Shown here: one piece after another, positions 1-9,543 of the stretch
How positions within the stretch are numbered: position 1 is the first letter of the stretch
Layout of the letters: the number at the start of each line of letters is the position of its first letter
Position numbers and translations under genes: made by a program
Source of the DNA: an uncultured Pelagibacteraceae bacterium
GTDB taxonomy: Bacteria > Pseudomonadota > Alphaproteobacteria > Pelagibacterales > Pelagibacteraceae
NCBI GenBank assembly: GCA_902612345.1
Contig: CACMDE010000001.1
Coordinates: 1 to 64,000, forward strand
DNA: 64,000 nucleotides
Direction of reading: 5' to 3'
Notes under the pieces: generated by a model
The model's database searches: none
What the model was told of the DNA's origin: nothing
Seen by the model: only the letters and a program-made list of their open reading frames with translations

Positions 1-798
1 TTAATTACTTCAGCCTATATACAATTATTTTTATATTTTGTTTCAATTTTATTAGCAGCCTTTTATGTTTTTAGGTCTTTTTCACAAACTTTAGAAACTG
101 ATGCAAAAAATCTTTCAAATATTACAGCTTATATTATTAGATCATCTTTTTGGGCAGTTTTCATTGTTGGTTTAGCAGATTTTTTAATATCATTTATGGT
201 TGTAGAAAAACTTATTGAACCAATTTTTGGCGAAGCAGTAAAAATTAAATTAATTATTCCTAGTTTTAGAATTACATTTATTCACTTTCCATTAATATTA
301 ATTTCATTTGTAGTTGGGTATTTTACAAGGTCTGTAGGTTTTATTTGGTTAGGTGTCCTAGTTGTTGGAAGTGAATTTGCAATAGTATTATCAAGATTTA
401 TATTCGAATATGAGCAGGCTTTTCAAGGAGATTTAGTGCGTTTCTGGTATTCAGCTCTTTATCTATTTGCAAGTGCATATGCTTTAATTCATGAAGGCCA
501 TGTGAGAGTGGATGTTCTTTATACTGGCTTTAGTGAGAGAAAAAAAGCTTGGACCAATTCAATTGGATCACTTTTGTTAGGAATTCCTTTATGTTTAATT
601 ATTTTATTTTTAGGAATGGGTGGAAAAGCTAGCATAATAAACGGACCTGTAATTTCTTATGAAATTACTCAACAAGGATCAAATGGTCTATATCTACTCT
701 ATTTAATGGCAGTTTATTTAGCAGTATTTGCAATTTCAATGTTAATTCAATTCACAAGTTATTTTATGGTAAGTAGCTACAAACTTTTAAAAAACTAA
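1..798 (+). CDS. TRAP transporter small permease (DctQ-like), 5' end outside window
   Basis: Frame is open from base 1 through the track start at 196 with no stop; multi-TM protein with DctQ-like SALYLFASAYALIHEGHVRVDVLY; followed 3 bp later by a DctM gene. Confidence 0.8.
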   Translation, partial: LITSAYIQLFLYFVSILLAAFYVFRSFSQTLETDAKNLSNITAYIIRSSFWAVFIVGLADFLISFMVVEKLIEPIFGEAVKIKLIIPSFRITFIHFPLILISFVVGYFTRSVGFIWLGVLVVGSEFAIVLSRFIFEYEQAFQGDLVRFWYSALYLFASAYALIHEGHVRVDVLYTGFSERKKAWTNSIGSLLLGIPLCLIILFLGMGGKASIINGPVISYEITQQGSNGLYLLYLMAVYLAVFAISMLIQFTSYFMVSSYKLLKN

Positions 799-801
799 TC
801 T

Positions 802-3453
802 ATGGAACATTTATTCTTAACAATACTTGTACTAATCATGATTGTAGCTCTTGCTTCTGGCTTTCCAGTTGCATTTGCTTTACCTGGTTCAGCTATAATT
901 TCAATTGGTCTTGCGGCTTTTTTTGGATATTTGTTTGAAGGAGACACAAGTGCATATTTCGCTACTGATGGACCAATAGAGTGGCTAACTGCTGGTATAA
1001 CAAATTTTAGAAGTAATTATTGGGATGTAGAGACAGATACTTTAATTGCAATTCCACTATTTATATTTATGGGAATAATGTTGCAAAAATCAAAAATTGC
1101 AGAGGACCTTTTAGTAACTATGGGCCAGCTTTTTGGACCTATACCTGGTGGTCTTGGAATTTCTGTAATTTTTGTTGGGGCATTGCTTGCGGCAACAACA
1201 GGTATAGTTGGAGCGACTGTAATTGCAATGGGATTAATTTCTTTGCCTACCATGTTAAATAATAAATATGACAGAAGTCTCGCAAGCGGAATTGTATGTT
1301 CCTCAGGAACACTTGGACAAATTATTCCACCTTCAATTGTTTTAATTATCATTGCTGACCAGTTAGCTAGTGCTTCTGATGTAGCTAATACAATGAGACA
1401 AGCAGATTACAAACTAGTTACTGGAGAATTTAATATGCCCGGGGAATTTAGAGTTGGCTCTACAAGCGCTGGAGATATGTTTCTTGGAGCTTTGTTGCCA
1501 GGATTAGTTTTAGTTGGACTTTATATGTTGTATGTATTTATATACGCAAGAATTTATCCTAAAGCAGCTCCTCCAGTACCATTTAAAGGTGAGTTGGATA
1601 TCAAATTTTGGTCCAAAGTTGTAATGGTTATAATTCCACCATTAGCACTAATATTTGCAGTTCTTGGTTCTATATTAATGGGCATTGCAACTGTTAATCA
1701 AGCTGGTTCAATTGGTGCAATTGGTGCAACTATAATGGCAGGGTACCGCCTTCATAAAGGAAAAAAAGATGAATATTACCCCTTACTCTTAACTATTATC
1801 TCTTTAGTTCCAATTTTTATATTATCAAAAAATTTTAATTTAAATATCAAAGCGATTGAAACAAGAGATTTAACAGCGATTTTTATTACAGGTTTTTTCA
1901 CTGTAATGTTTTTAGTTGGTATCATTTGGAGTTTTTGGAGAACCTTCAAAGTAGACAATGTTTTAAAAGAAGTTGTTATTGAAACTTGCACTACAACTTC
2001 GATGGTTTTTATAATTTTACTTGGTGCTGCTATGCTTACATCAGGTTTTAGGGCTTTCGGTGGAGAAGAATTAGTAAGGGATTTTCTACAAGATCTGCCT
2101 GGTGGATTTTGGATACAGTTTATAGTTGTAATGACTGTAATCTTTCTCTTGGGATTTTTTTTAGATTTTATTGAAATTGCAGTTGTTGTAGTTCCTATAA
2201 TTGCACCAATATTATTAGCTGAGACTGGTGCAAATGTCAGTGCTATTTGGTTAGGGGTAATGATAGGTGTTAATTTACAAACTTCCTTTTTAACACCACC
2301 ATTTGGATTTGCCCTTTTCTATTTAAAAGGAGTTGCTCCAAAATTCATAACAACCTTAAATATTTGGAAAGGTGTTGTAGCTTTTATTGTATTACAGCTT
2401 ATAGGTTTGGCCATTGTAGGTTTTTATCCAAGTTTAGTAAATTACCTGCCAGCAAGAACTTATTTAACATCTCATGTAGCTCCCCCCCCAATGAATCCAA
2501 AACTTCAAGATTGTTTGCAAGAATATAAATTTGCAATCTATAGTGAAAATGAACAGGAATTAAGAGCGGCAATTACTGATTTTGAAAAATCTATACCTTC
2601 AAACCTCCCAGTTGATAAATTAGATATTTTTGAAGAGCATGTGGAGTCTGCTCTAGGTACTTTTGCTTTAGTTGAAAAACTTCAAAAGACAGAGAAAGAA
2701 TATAATTTATTTGCTCAAGATTATAGAGATTTACACTTTAGCGTTAGGAAGAAAGAGAAAAAAATAAGAAAAATTGAACAAAGAATTGAAAAATTAAAAG
2801 CGGAAATAAGAAATTTAGATGACGATAAATTAGACACCAAAAACAAAATAGAGCTTAAAATAGAAAATTATGAATTAGAAATCGAGGAAATAATTAAAGA
2901 CATTCCCAAGAATTGGACAGCTAAAAATAAAGAGTTTAAAATAATTCATAAAGCAAAAAATACACAAACAAAGAGATATAGAAAAAATGTAGATGAAGCT
3001 TATGATTTGTTACTACAAATATCCCTGTTTATACAAGATGCAGAAAAACTAGAAAATGTGAAATCAGAATTTAATAAATTAAAAGTCAGCATAGAAAACG
3101 AAGTTTACAAGGATGCACTACTAGAAATTGATAATATATTTGAGGAAATTTCAGAAATTTCGGGTGTTGATGAAATTGCAAATAAACTTGATGATTTATA
3201 TTCAGCATTAGACGCAGAAGAATTAAATAAAGAGGAAATTAATAATTTTAGCAAAGATACTTTTAGCCTTGTAGTTCAAGAATTAGAATGGAGAAAAACT
3301 GCAGCAATAGATCTAATGCCTAAATTGAAAAAATATAACGAAATAATTAAAAACAATATAGGTTTAAGATTACAGTCTAAATTAACTAAAGAACAGGCCA
3401 AGATGGTAGCAGCTTGTAATGCTGATCATAAAGATATTTCACTAAATTTCTAA
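802..3453 (+). CDS. TRAP transporter large permease (DctM-like) with long C-terminal coiled-coil extension
   Basis: DctM hallmarks (IPLFIFMGIMLQKS, GIVCSSGTLGQIIPPSIVLIIIADQ, NLQTSFLTPPFGFALFYLKGV) then about 320 aa of charged helical sequence. Confidence 0.85.
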   Translation: MEHLFLTILVLIMIVALASGFPVAFALPGSAIISIGLAAFFGYLFEGDTSAYFATDGPIEWLTAGITNFRSNYWDVETDTLIAIPLFIFMGIMLQKSKIAEDLLVTMGQLFGPIPGGLGISVIFVGALLAATTGIVGATVIAMGLISLPTMLNNKYDRSLASGIVCSSGTLGQIIPPSIVLIIIADQLASASDVANTMRQADYKLVTGEFNMPGEFRVGSTSAGDMFLGALLPGLVLVGLYMLYVFIYARIYPKAAPPVPFKGELDIKFWSKVVMVIIPPLALIFAVLGSILMGIATVNQAGSIGAIGATIMAGYRLHKGKKDEYYPLLLTIISLVPIFILSKNFNLNIKAIETRDLTAIFITGFFTVMFLVGIIWSFWRTFKVDNVLKEVVIETCTTTSMVFIILLGAAMLTSGFRAFGGEELVRDFLQDLPGGFWIQFIVVMTVIFLLGFFLDFIEIAVVVVPIIAPILLAETGANVSAIWLGVMIGVNLQTSFLTPPFGFALFYLKGVAPKFITTLNIWKGVVAFIVLQLIGLAIVGFYPSLVNYLPARTYLTSHVAPPPMNPKLQDCLQEYKFAIYSENEQELRAAITDFEKSIPSNLPVDKLDIFEEHVESALGTFALVEKLQKTEKEYNLFAQDYRDLHFSVRKKEKKIRKIEQRIEKLKAEIRNLDDDKLDTKNKIELKIENYELEIEEIIKDIPKNWTAKNKEFKIIHKAKNTQTKRYRKNVDEAYDLLLQISLFIQDAEKLENVKSEFNKLKVSIENEVYKDALLEIDNIFEEISEISGVDEIANKLDDLYSALDAEELNKEEINNFSKDTFSLVVQELEWRKTAAIDLMPKLKKYNEIIKNNIGLRLQSKLTKEQAKMVAACNADHKDISLNF

Positions 3454-3455
3454 TT

Positions 3456-4694
3456 ATGGATAAATTTATTCTCCAAAAAAATCAGGCCATTATTGTATTT
3501 TTAGTATTTGCATATGGTTATTTTTTATCTTGTTTATTAAGAGCTATTACAGCAACTCTATCACCGGTTTTAACTTCAGAATTTAATTTATCAGCTGCAG
3601 ACCTGGGTTTACTGGCTGGAGGTTATTTTTTTGGTTTTGCTTGTATGCAAATACCACTTGGATATTTGTTAGATAAATTTGGACCTAAAAAAATTATTTC
3701 AATATTTTTATTAATCGCTTTTGTAGGAACAACTTCATTCGCATTATCTCAAACTTTTTCAGGATTGTTTATCTCAAGAATATTAATTGGAATTGGTGTC
3801 AGCGCTTGTTTAATGGCGCCCTTAACTGGTTATAGAATTTGGTTTGCTGAAAATTTGCAACAAAGAGCAAATTCATGGATGTTAATGATTGCTTCTTTAG
3901 GATTTGTGTCCTCAACATTACCGGTGCAACTTTTGTTACCTAGTTTTGGATGGAGATGGATTTTTGGTGGAATAGCGATATTAATATTAGTAAGCACTTT
4001 TTTAATGTTAATCTTCATACCAAATTGGAATCAAAAAGAAATTATTAACTCAACAAAAAATTTAGATCAATCAGGAAGTCTAGGTGATGTTTGGAAAAGT
4101 AAATTTTTTATAAGTGTTATACCAATGGGATTATTTAATTATGGAGGATTAATGGCCATCCAAACTTTGTGGGCAGGACCATGGATGATTAGAGTTGCTG
4201 GCTACACACCCATTGAAAGTGCAACAGGATTATTTTGGATAAATATTACGATGCTCTTTTCGTTTTTTGTGTGGGGATATTTCTTACCAAAAATAAACGA
4301 TCAAGGATTTAGCGCATTAAAAATATTAAAATTTGGACTACCTTTCAGTTTTATTGTTATGTTAATTATAATTATACTTGGCAGCAAGGCTGGCGCAGCA
4401 TACCTTACTTTATTTATATTAAGTTCAATTTTTTTATCTGTAACCCAACCTGCGGTAGGTTTATCATTTCCTAGTTATTTAGCTGGAAAAGCTCTTACTT
4501 CTTTTAATTTACTGATATTTTCAGGAACTTTTATAATGCAATGGTTAATTGGTTTCATAATTGATTATGTAAAGACATTGGGTTATTCACAAGTATTAGG
4601 ATTTAAGGTAGCATTTACTGCTTTCCTTTTTTTAAGCTTGGTCTCGTACATATTTTTTATAATTTTAAATAAAAATAGAAATTACAATCTGTAA
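3456..4694 (+). CDS. MFS transporter
   Basis: 12-TM-like hydrophobic profile with motif GYLLDKFGPKK. Confidence 0.8.
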   Translation: MDKFILQKNQAIIVFLVFAYGYFLSCLLRAITATLSPVLTSEFNLSAADLGLLAGGYFFGFACMQIPLGYLLDKFGPKKIISIFLLIAFVGTTSFALSQTFSGLFISRILIGIGVSACLMAPLTGYRIWFAENLQQRANSWMLMIASLGFVSSTLPVQLLLPSFGWRWIFGGIAILILVSTFLMLIFIPNWNQKEIINSTKNLDQSGSLGDVWKSKFFISVIPMGLFNYGGLMAIQTLWAGPWMIRVAGYTPIESATGLFWINITMLFSFFVWGYFLPKINDQGFSALKILKFGLPFSFIVMLIIIILGSKAGAAYLTLFILSSIFLSVTQPAVGLSFPSYLAGKALTSFNLLIFSGTFIMQWLIGFIIDYVKTLGYSQVLGFKVAFTAFLFLSLVSYIFFIILNKNRNYNL

Positions 4695-4698
4695 TTGT

Positions 4699-4768
4699 AA
4701 AAAAACTCAAAATGCAAAATTTAGCTCATGAGAATTAGAATCTTTCTAAGGACAATTTGGGTTTTTTA
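4699..4768 (+). promoter_or_regulatory. Candidate structured leader or terminator between MFS gene and dctP
   Basis: aaaaaactcaaa (from 4699) can pair with tttgggtttttt (4756-4767), enclosing the small hairpin ttagaa-tct-ttctaa. Confidence 0.35.
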
Positions 4769-4819
4769 TGCTTAACTTAGATAGTTAATTAATTAACTTC
4801 AATAAAAAGAGGAGAGAAA

Positions 4820-5977
4820 ATGGTTAAAGAAAACAAAAAGTCTTTGAAGAAAATTTCTTCTAGACGAAAGTTCTTTAAGGTAGCAGCAGCAACTGGAGCA
4901 GCAGCGACAGCAGCTGTGGCTATGCCTAACCTTGCATTAGGAAGTGGACATGTAACACTTAAAATGCAAGCTGCTTGGCCTAGTGGAGCTAACATATTTT
5001 TCGAAATGGCAGGAGACTATGCGAAAATGGTTAGTGACATGTCAGGTGGAACTTTAAAAATAGACCTTCAACCAGTTGGTGCTGTTGTTAAAACATCAGA
5101 AATTGGTGATGCTGTAAGTACAGGTGTATTGGATATGGGTCACTGGGTGACTGCATACTGGTACGGTAAAAATGCAGCAGCTTCATTATTTGGAACTGGT
5201 CCTTCATACGGAATGTCATCTCAAGAAGTAATGGGATGGATGGAATACGGTGGAGGAAGAGCTCTATACGAAGAAACTTTAGCAAAAGTTGGCTATGACT
5301 ATGTTGGATATTTCCACATGCCGATGCCAGCACAACCTTTTGGATGGTTCAAAAAGAACGTAACAAAAGTTTCTGATGTTAAAGGAATGAAGTATAGAAC
5401 AGTTGGTCTTGCAACTAACGTCCTTACTGCAATGGGAATGGTAGTTAGACAATTACCAGGTGGTGAAATTCAACCAGCAATGAAAACTGGATTGATTGAA
5501 GCAGCTGAGTTTAACAACCCAACTTCAGACTCTCAGTTTGGTATGCAGGATGTTTCTAAGCATTATCACTTAGGATCATTCCACCAATCTCAAGAGATGT
5601 TTGAAATTCCAATTAACAAGAAAAAACTAAACAGTTTATCTCCAGCTCACCAAGCAATTTTGAAAAATGCTGCATATGCTGCTAACTCTGATAACTATTT
5701 CAAAGCGTTAGTAAGATATTCAGCTGATTTATCTAAATTGATGAATGAGCACAAGGTAAATGTTTACCAAACTTCAGATGAAATCCTAGCTGAGCAATTA
5801 AAAGGTTGGGATAAAGTGATCGGTGACTTTAATAAGAAAGATCCTTTCTTTAAAAAGATCGTAGACTCACAAAAAACATATGCTAAAAGAGTTATGAAGT
5901 ACTTGCTGATGAATCAGCCTAACTACAGACTTGCATATGAAAATGAGTTTGGTTCACTAGCTAAGGTTAAAATCTAA
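4820..5977 (+). CDS. TRAP transporter substrate-binding protein, DctP family (TakP-like), Tat-type signal
   Basis: N-terminal SSRRKFFKVAAATGAAATAAVAMPNLALG; DctP motifs including EFNNPTSDSQFGMQDVSKHYHLGSFHQSQEMFEI. Confidence 0.88.
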   Translation: MVKENKKSLKKISSRRKFFKVAAATGAAATAAVAMPNLALGSGHVTLKMQAAWPSGANIFFEMAGDYAKMVSDMSGGTLKIDLQPVGAVVKTSEIGDAVSTGVLDMGHWVTAYWYGKNAAASLFGTGPSYGMSSQEVMGWMEYGGGRALYEETLAKVGYDYVGYFHMPMPAQPFGWFKKNVTKVSDVKGMKYRTVGLATNVLTAMGMVVRQLPGGEIQPAMKTGLIEAAEFNNPTSDSQFGMQDVSKHYHLGSFHQSQEMFEIPINKKKLNSLSPAHQAILKNAAYAANSDNYFKALVRYSADLSKLMNEHKVNVYQTSDEILAEQLKGWDKVIGDFNKKDPFFKKIVDSQKTYAKRVMKYLLMNQPNYRLAYENEFGSLAKVKI

Positions 5978-6003
5978 TTAAAACTTAGATTATAAATTTA
6001 TAT

Positions 6004-6031
6004 TAAAGGGGGGTATTTGCCCCCCTTTTTT
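6004..6031 (+). terminator. Rho-independent terminator after dctP
   Basis: aaagggggg-tatttg-cccccc followed by a T run. Confidence 0.85.
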
Positions 6032-6079
6032 ATTATAAATAGTTGAAATTTTTTAATTATAGTAGATATTAATTTGCTC

Positions 6080-6667
6080 ATGAGATCATTCATAAAATTT
6101 GCAGATACGCTTAGTACCTCAATGGGAAAAGCTTTCTCTTGGTGCATTGTAGTTTTAATGGGCGGAACTTGTTATGAAGTATTTATGGCTTATGCATTAA
6201 ATGCACCAACCCTTTGGAATTTTGATTTTAGTTTACAAATGTATGGTGCAATTTTTATGATGGCTGGCGCTTACACACTTAGTACCGAAGCACATGTTAG
6301 AGGAGATGTAATTTATAGACTTTTTCCAGTTAGAGTACAAGGATCTATAGATTTAGTGTTGTATTTTATTTTTTTCTTTCCCGGTGTACTTGCCTTAGCG
6401 TTTTATGGATGGGATTATGCTGCTCAAGCTTGGAAAATAAAAGAGACAAGTTGGAATAGTCCTGCACAAATTCAAATTTATATGGCAAAATCAATGATAC
6501 CGCTTGCTGGTATTTTATTAATCATACAAGGTATTAGTGAAGTGTTTAGATCAATAATTTGTATTCAAACCGGTCATTGGCCAAAAAGAGCCTCAGCAGA
6601 TGCTGAAGAAACAGAAAAAGTTTTAATGAGAACTTCACAAGATCAGGATCAAAAAGATGTTATTTGA
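6080..6667 (+). CDS. TRAP transporter small permease (DctQ)
   Basis: 4-TM profile with STEAHVRGDVIYR; ATG at 6080 preferred over the TTG at 6074; overlaps the next DctM start. Confidence 0.85.
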   Translation: MRSFIKFADTLSTSMGKAFSWCIVVLMGGTCYEVFMAYALNAPTLWNFDFSLQMYGAIFMMAGAYTLSTEAHVRGDVIYRLFPVRVQGSIDLVLYFIFFFPGVLALAFYGWDYAAQAWKIKETSWNSPAQIQIYMAKSMIPLAGILLIIQGISEVFRSIICIQTGHWPKRASADAEETEKVLMRTSQDQDQKDVI

Positions 6668-8018
6668 ACTTACAAATCCAGAAATTGCAATCATGATGAT
6701 GGGCCTTTTCCTGTTTGCAGTATTATTAGGATTTCCAATTGCTTTCACGTTAATGGCTATGGGAATAGGTTTTGGTTATTATGCATATTACGATCCAGCC
6801 TTAATGGAAAATATTTTTGATAATCGGATCTTTAGATTGTTTATTAATAATACCTATTCGGTTATGGACAATACAGTTCTGACAGCTGTACCATTATTTT
6901 TGTTTATGGGGTATTTGGTTGAAAGAGCTGGAATAGTAGCAAGATTATTTTTCGCTATAAGATTAGCTTCACACGGTTTGCCAGCTTCAATGGCGGTTGC
7001 TGCTTTAGTAACTTGTGCATTATTTTCTACAGCAACTGGAATTATTGGTGCCGTAGTTACTTTAATGGGATTATTAGCTTGGCCAGCAATGATCAAAGCT
7101 GGTTATGATAAAAAATTTGCATCAGGAATTATTTGTTCAGGTGGTTGTTTAGGAATATTAATTCCACCAAGTATTATGCTTATTGTATATGCTGTAATAG
7201 CACAGTTATCGCCTTTAAGACTTTTTGCTGCAGCTATATTTCCTGGTTTAATGTTAGCAGGACTGTATATTGGATATGCAATTTTCAGAGCATGGTTAAA
7301 TCCTTCAATTGCTCCAAAACCACCAAAAGAGGAGATCCCTCCAAGATCAGTAATATTGAGAGAAGTTTTAGTTTCTTTCTTACCTTTATTTTCACTAATC
7401 ATTCTAGTGCTTGGGACTATTTTAGCAGGAATAGCCACTCCAGCGGAGGCTGCTGCTGTGGGTGCATTCGGAGCACTTGTATTATCTTATTTTTATAAAA
7501 CACTTAAATGGAAAAATTTTAAGGAATCAGTCTTTCTAACGGCAAAAACAACTGCAATGATTATGTGGCTGTTCATCGGATCTTGGACATTCGCTGCAGT
7601 ATTTTCTTATTTAGGTGGTCATGAAGTGTTTGAACATTTCTTTAAATCTATGAATTTACAACCGTGGCAATTCTTAGTTATTACCCAAATAATAATTTTC
7701 CTACTAGGTTGGCCGTTAGAATGGACAGAAATATTAATTATTTTTGTTCCAATATTCTTACCTTTAGTAGAGTTTTTTGGAGTAAATCCATATTTTTTTG
7801 CAATGCTAATTGCTTTAAATTTACAAACTTCTTTCTTAACACCACCAATGGCAATGTCCGCCTATTATCTGAAGGGTGTCCAATCAAGAAATGTAGAACT
7901 ATTAGATATCTTCAGAGGAATTATGCCATTTTTAGCGATCGTAATTCTTGCGATGTTTCTAATGTATATGTTCCCTGGCATAGCACTTTGGTTACCAGAA
8001 ACTTTATTTGCTAATTAA
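6657..8018 (+). CDS. TRAP transporter large permease (DctM)
   Basis: VPLFLFMGYLVERAG, GIICSGGCLGILIPPSIMLIVYAVIA, LNLQTSFLTPPMAMSAYYLKGV; normal DctM length. Confidence 0.9.
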   Translation: MLFELTNPEIAIMMMGLFLFAVLLGFPIAFTLMAMGIGFGYYAYYDPALMENIFDNRIFRLFINNTYSVMDNTVLTAVPLFLFMGYLVERAGIVARLFFAIRLASHGLPASMAVAALVTCALFSTATGIIGAVVTLMGLLAWPAMIKAGYDKKFASGIICSGGCLGILIPPSIMLIVYAVIAQLSPLRLFAAAIFPGLMLAGLYIGYAIFRAWLNPSIAPKPPKEEIPPRSVILREVLVSFLPLFSLIILVLGTILAGIATPAEAAAVGAFGALVLSYFYKTLKWKNFKESVFLTAKTTAMIMWLFIGSWTFAAVFSYLGGHEVFEHFFKSMNLQPWQFLVITQIIIFLLGWPLEWTEILIIFVPIFLPLVEFFGVNPYFFAMLIALNLQTSFLTPPMAMSAYYLKGVQSRNVELLDIFRGIMPFLAIVILAMFLMYMFPGIALWLPETLFAN

Positions 8019-8020
8019 GA

Positions 8021-9355
8021 ATGGATGTTTTTAATTTAACTGTAAAACAACTAGCTACAAAAATAAAAGAAGCACAACTAACTTCTGTTGATCTTTGTAA
8101 AGCTTATATTAAGAGAATAGATGAATTTGAAAATGATATTCATGCATGGGCTCATTTTGACAAAAAAGTTTTACTAGAAAAGGCTGAAGAGTCAGATAAT
8201 CATAGGAGGTCCGGAAAACCTTTGGGTTTATTGCATGGAATTCCTGTTGCACTAAAAGATATTATAGGAACTTTCGATATGCCAACTGAGTGTGGAACAG
8301 TTTTAAGAAAAGGAAAGTCTGCTTCTCAGGATGCTGAAATAGTTGATTTGATTAAATCTGAAGGCGCAATTGTCATGGGTAAAACTGCAACTTCTGAATT
8401 AGCTTATTACAGTCCGAGCAAAACAAAAAATCCACATGACTACACAAGAACACCTGGTGGTTCCTCTAGTGGATCGGCAGCTGTGGTAGCCGCGCATATG
8501 GCACCTTTATCAATAGGTTCACAAACAGGTGGTTCAGTAATAAGACCTGCTTCTTATTGTGGCGTAGTTGGTTACAAACCATCATTTGGATTAATCTCAA
8601 GAAATGGAGTTCTTAAAACATCAGAAAATTTAGATCATGTAGGTATATTTGGAAAATCAGTACAAGATGTCGCTTTATTAGCAAAAGTGTTAATTAAAAA
8701 AGACTCCTACGACAAGTCAACAATACATTTTTCTGCAAATACAATGCTTGAAGAGACAAATAAGATCCCAAAATTTGAACCAAAATTTATTTTTTATAAA
8801 ACTGAGGGTTGGAAAAAAATTGATAAAAAATCAAGAGACGTTTTTGATTATTTCATAAAGTCATTTAAAAAAAATATCGAGGTGTTTGATACACCAAGCT
8901 ATTTTAAAGATATTAAAAAATATCACCAAATAATTCACGAAACAGACATGGCAAATAATTTTTATAATTACTTTAAAAAAAGTAAAAAAAAATTATCAAA
9001 GCAAATGCAAGATGCCATTTCAAGAGGGATTAAATATTCTGCGAAGGATTATGCGGAGGCAAGAGATTTTATGACTAGAAGCTATGATTCATATAAAGAA
9101 GTGTTTGAGGATTATCATGGAGTTATTTCTCCTTCAAGTACTGGCGTAGCAGATAAAGGATTATCAAGCACTGGTAGCCCTGAATTTTGTACCGTTTGGT
9201 CTTTTATGGGAACACCTTCAATTTCTTTACCTTTACTACAAGGAGAAAATAATTTACCATTAGGTGTTCAGTTAATTGGTAATAAATATGATGATTTAAG
9301 ATTTATGGGTATTGCTAATTGGTTAGAAACAGAAAGTAGTAAATTTAATGAGTAA
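8021..9355 (+). CDS. Amidase (amidase signature family)
   Basis: Amidase signature HGIPVALKDI and PGGSSSGSAAVVAAHMAPLSIGSQTGGSVIRPAS. Confidence 0.9.
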   Translation: MDVFNLTVKQLATKIKEAQLTSVDLCKAYIKRIDEFENDIHAWAHFDKKVLLEKAEESDNHRRSGKPLGLLHGIPVALKDIIGTFDMPTECGTVLRKGKSASQDAEIVDLIKSEGAIVMGKTATSELAYYSPSKTKNPHDYTRTPGGSSSGSAAVVAAHMAPLSIGSQTGGSVIRPASYCGVVGYKPSFGLISRNGVLKTSENLDHVGIFGKSVQDVALLAKVLIKKDSYDKSTIHFSANTMLEETNKIPKFEPKFIFYKTEGWKKIDKKSRDVFDYFIKSFKKNIEVFDTPSYFKDIKKYHQIIHETDMANNFYNYFKKSKKKLSKQMQDAISRGIKYSAKDYAEARDFMTRSYDSYKEVFEDYHGVISPSSTGVADKGLSSTGSPEFCTVWSFMGTPSISLPLLQGENNLPLGVQLIGNKYDDLRFMGIANWLETESSKFNE

Positions 9356-9524
9356 AATTACAACAATTATAGGATTAGGGTTTGCAATATTTTTTCTTGT
9401 TGGATTAGCAACAACCTTAACTAGATCAATGTTGATTACTGTTTTAGATGTTCTTCCGGTATATATTCTTATGGGAGCAGCAATCATCATGATGATCTAC
9501 GAAGCTTTTTTTGATAAAAAATAA
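9348..9524 (+). CDS. Small 2-TM membrane protein, 58 aa, overlapping amidase 3' end
   Basis: ATG at 9348 translates to MSKITTIIGLGFAIFFLVGLATTLTRSMLITVLDVLPVYILMGAAIIMMIYEAFFDKK; below the ORF track cutoff. Confidence 0.55.
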   Translation: MSKITTIIGLGFAIFFLVGLATTLTRSMLITVLDVLPVYILMGAAIIMMIYEAFFDKK

Positions 9525-9543
9525 TCAAAATTAATTTTTTAAA

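Noticed and set aside
1017-1352. Numerous antisense or overlapping ORFs in the track (for example 1017-1352, 7103-7438, 14258-14554, 57492-57782)
   Set aside because: All lie within strongly supported genes on the other strand or frame and show no family motifs
4699-4768. Glycine riboswitch (known in SAR11)
   Set aside because: No recognisable glycine-aptamer core motifs in this leader and the downstream gene is a TRAP binding protein
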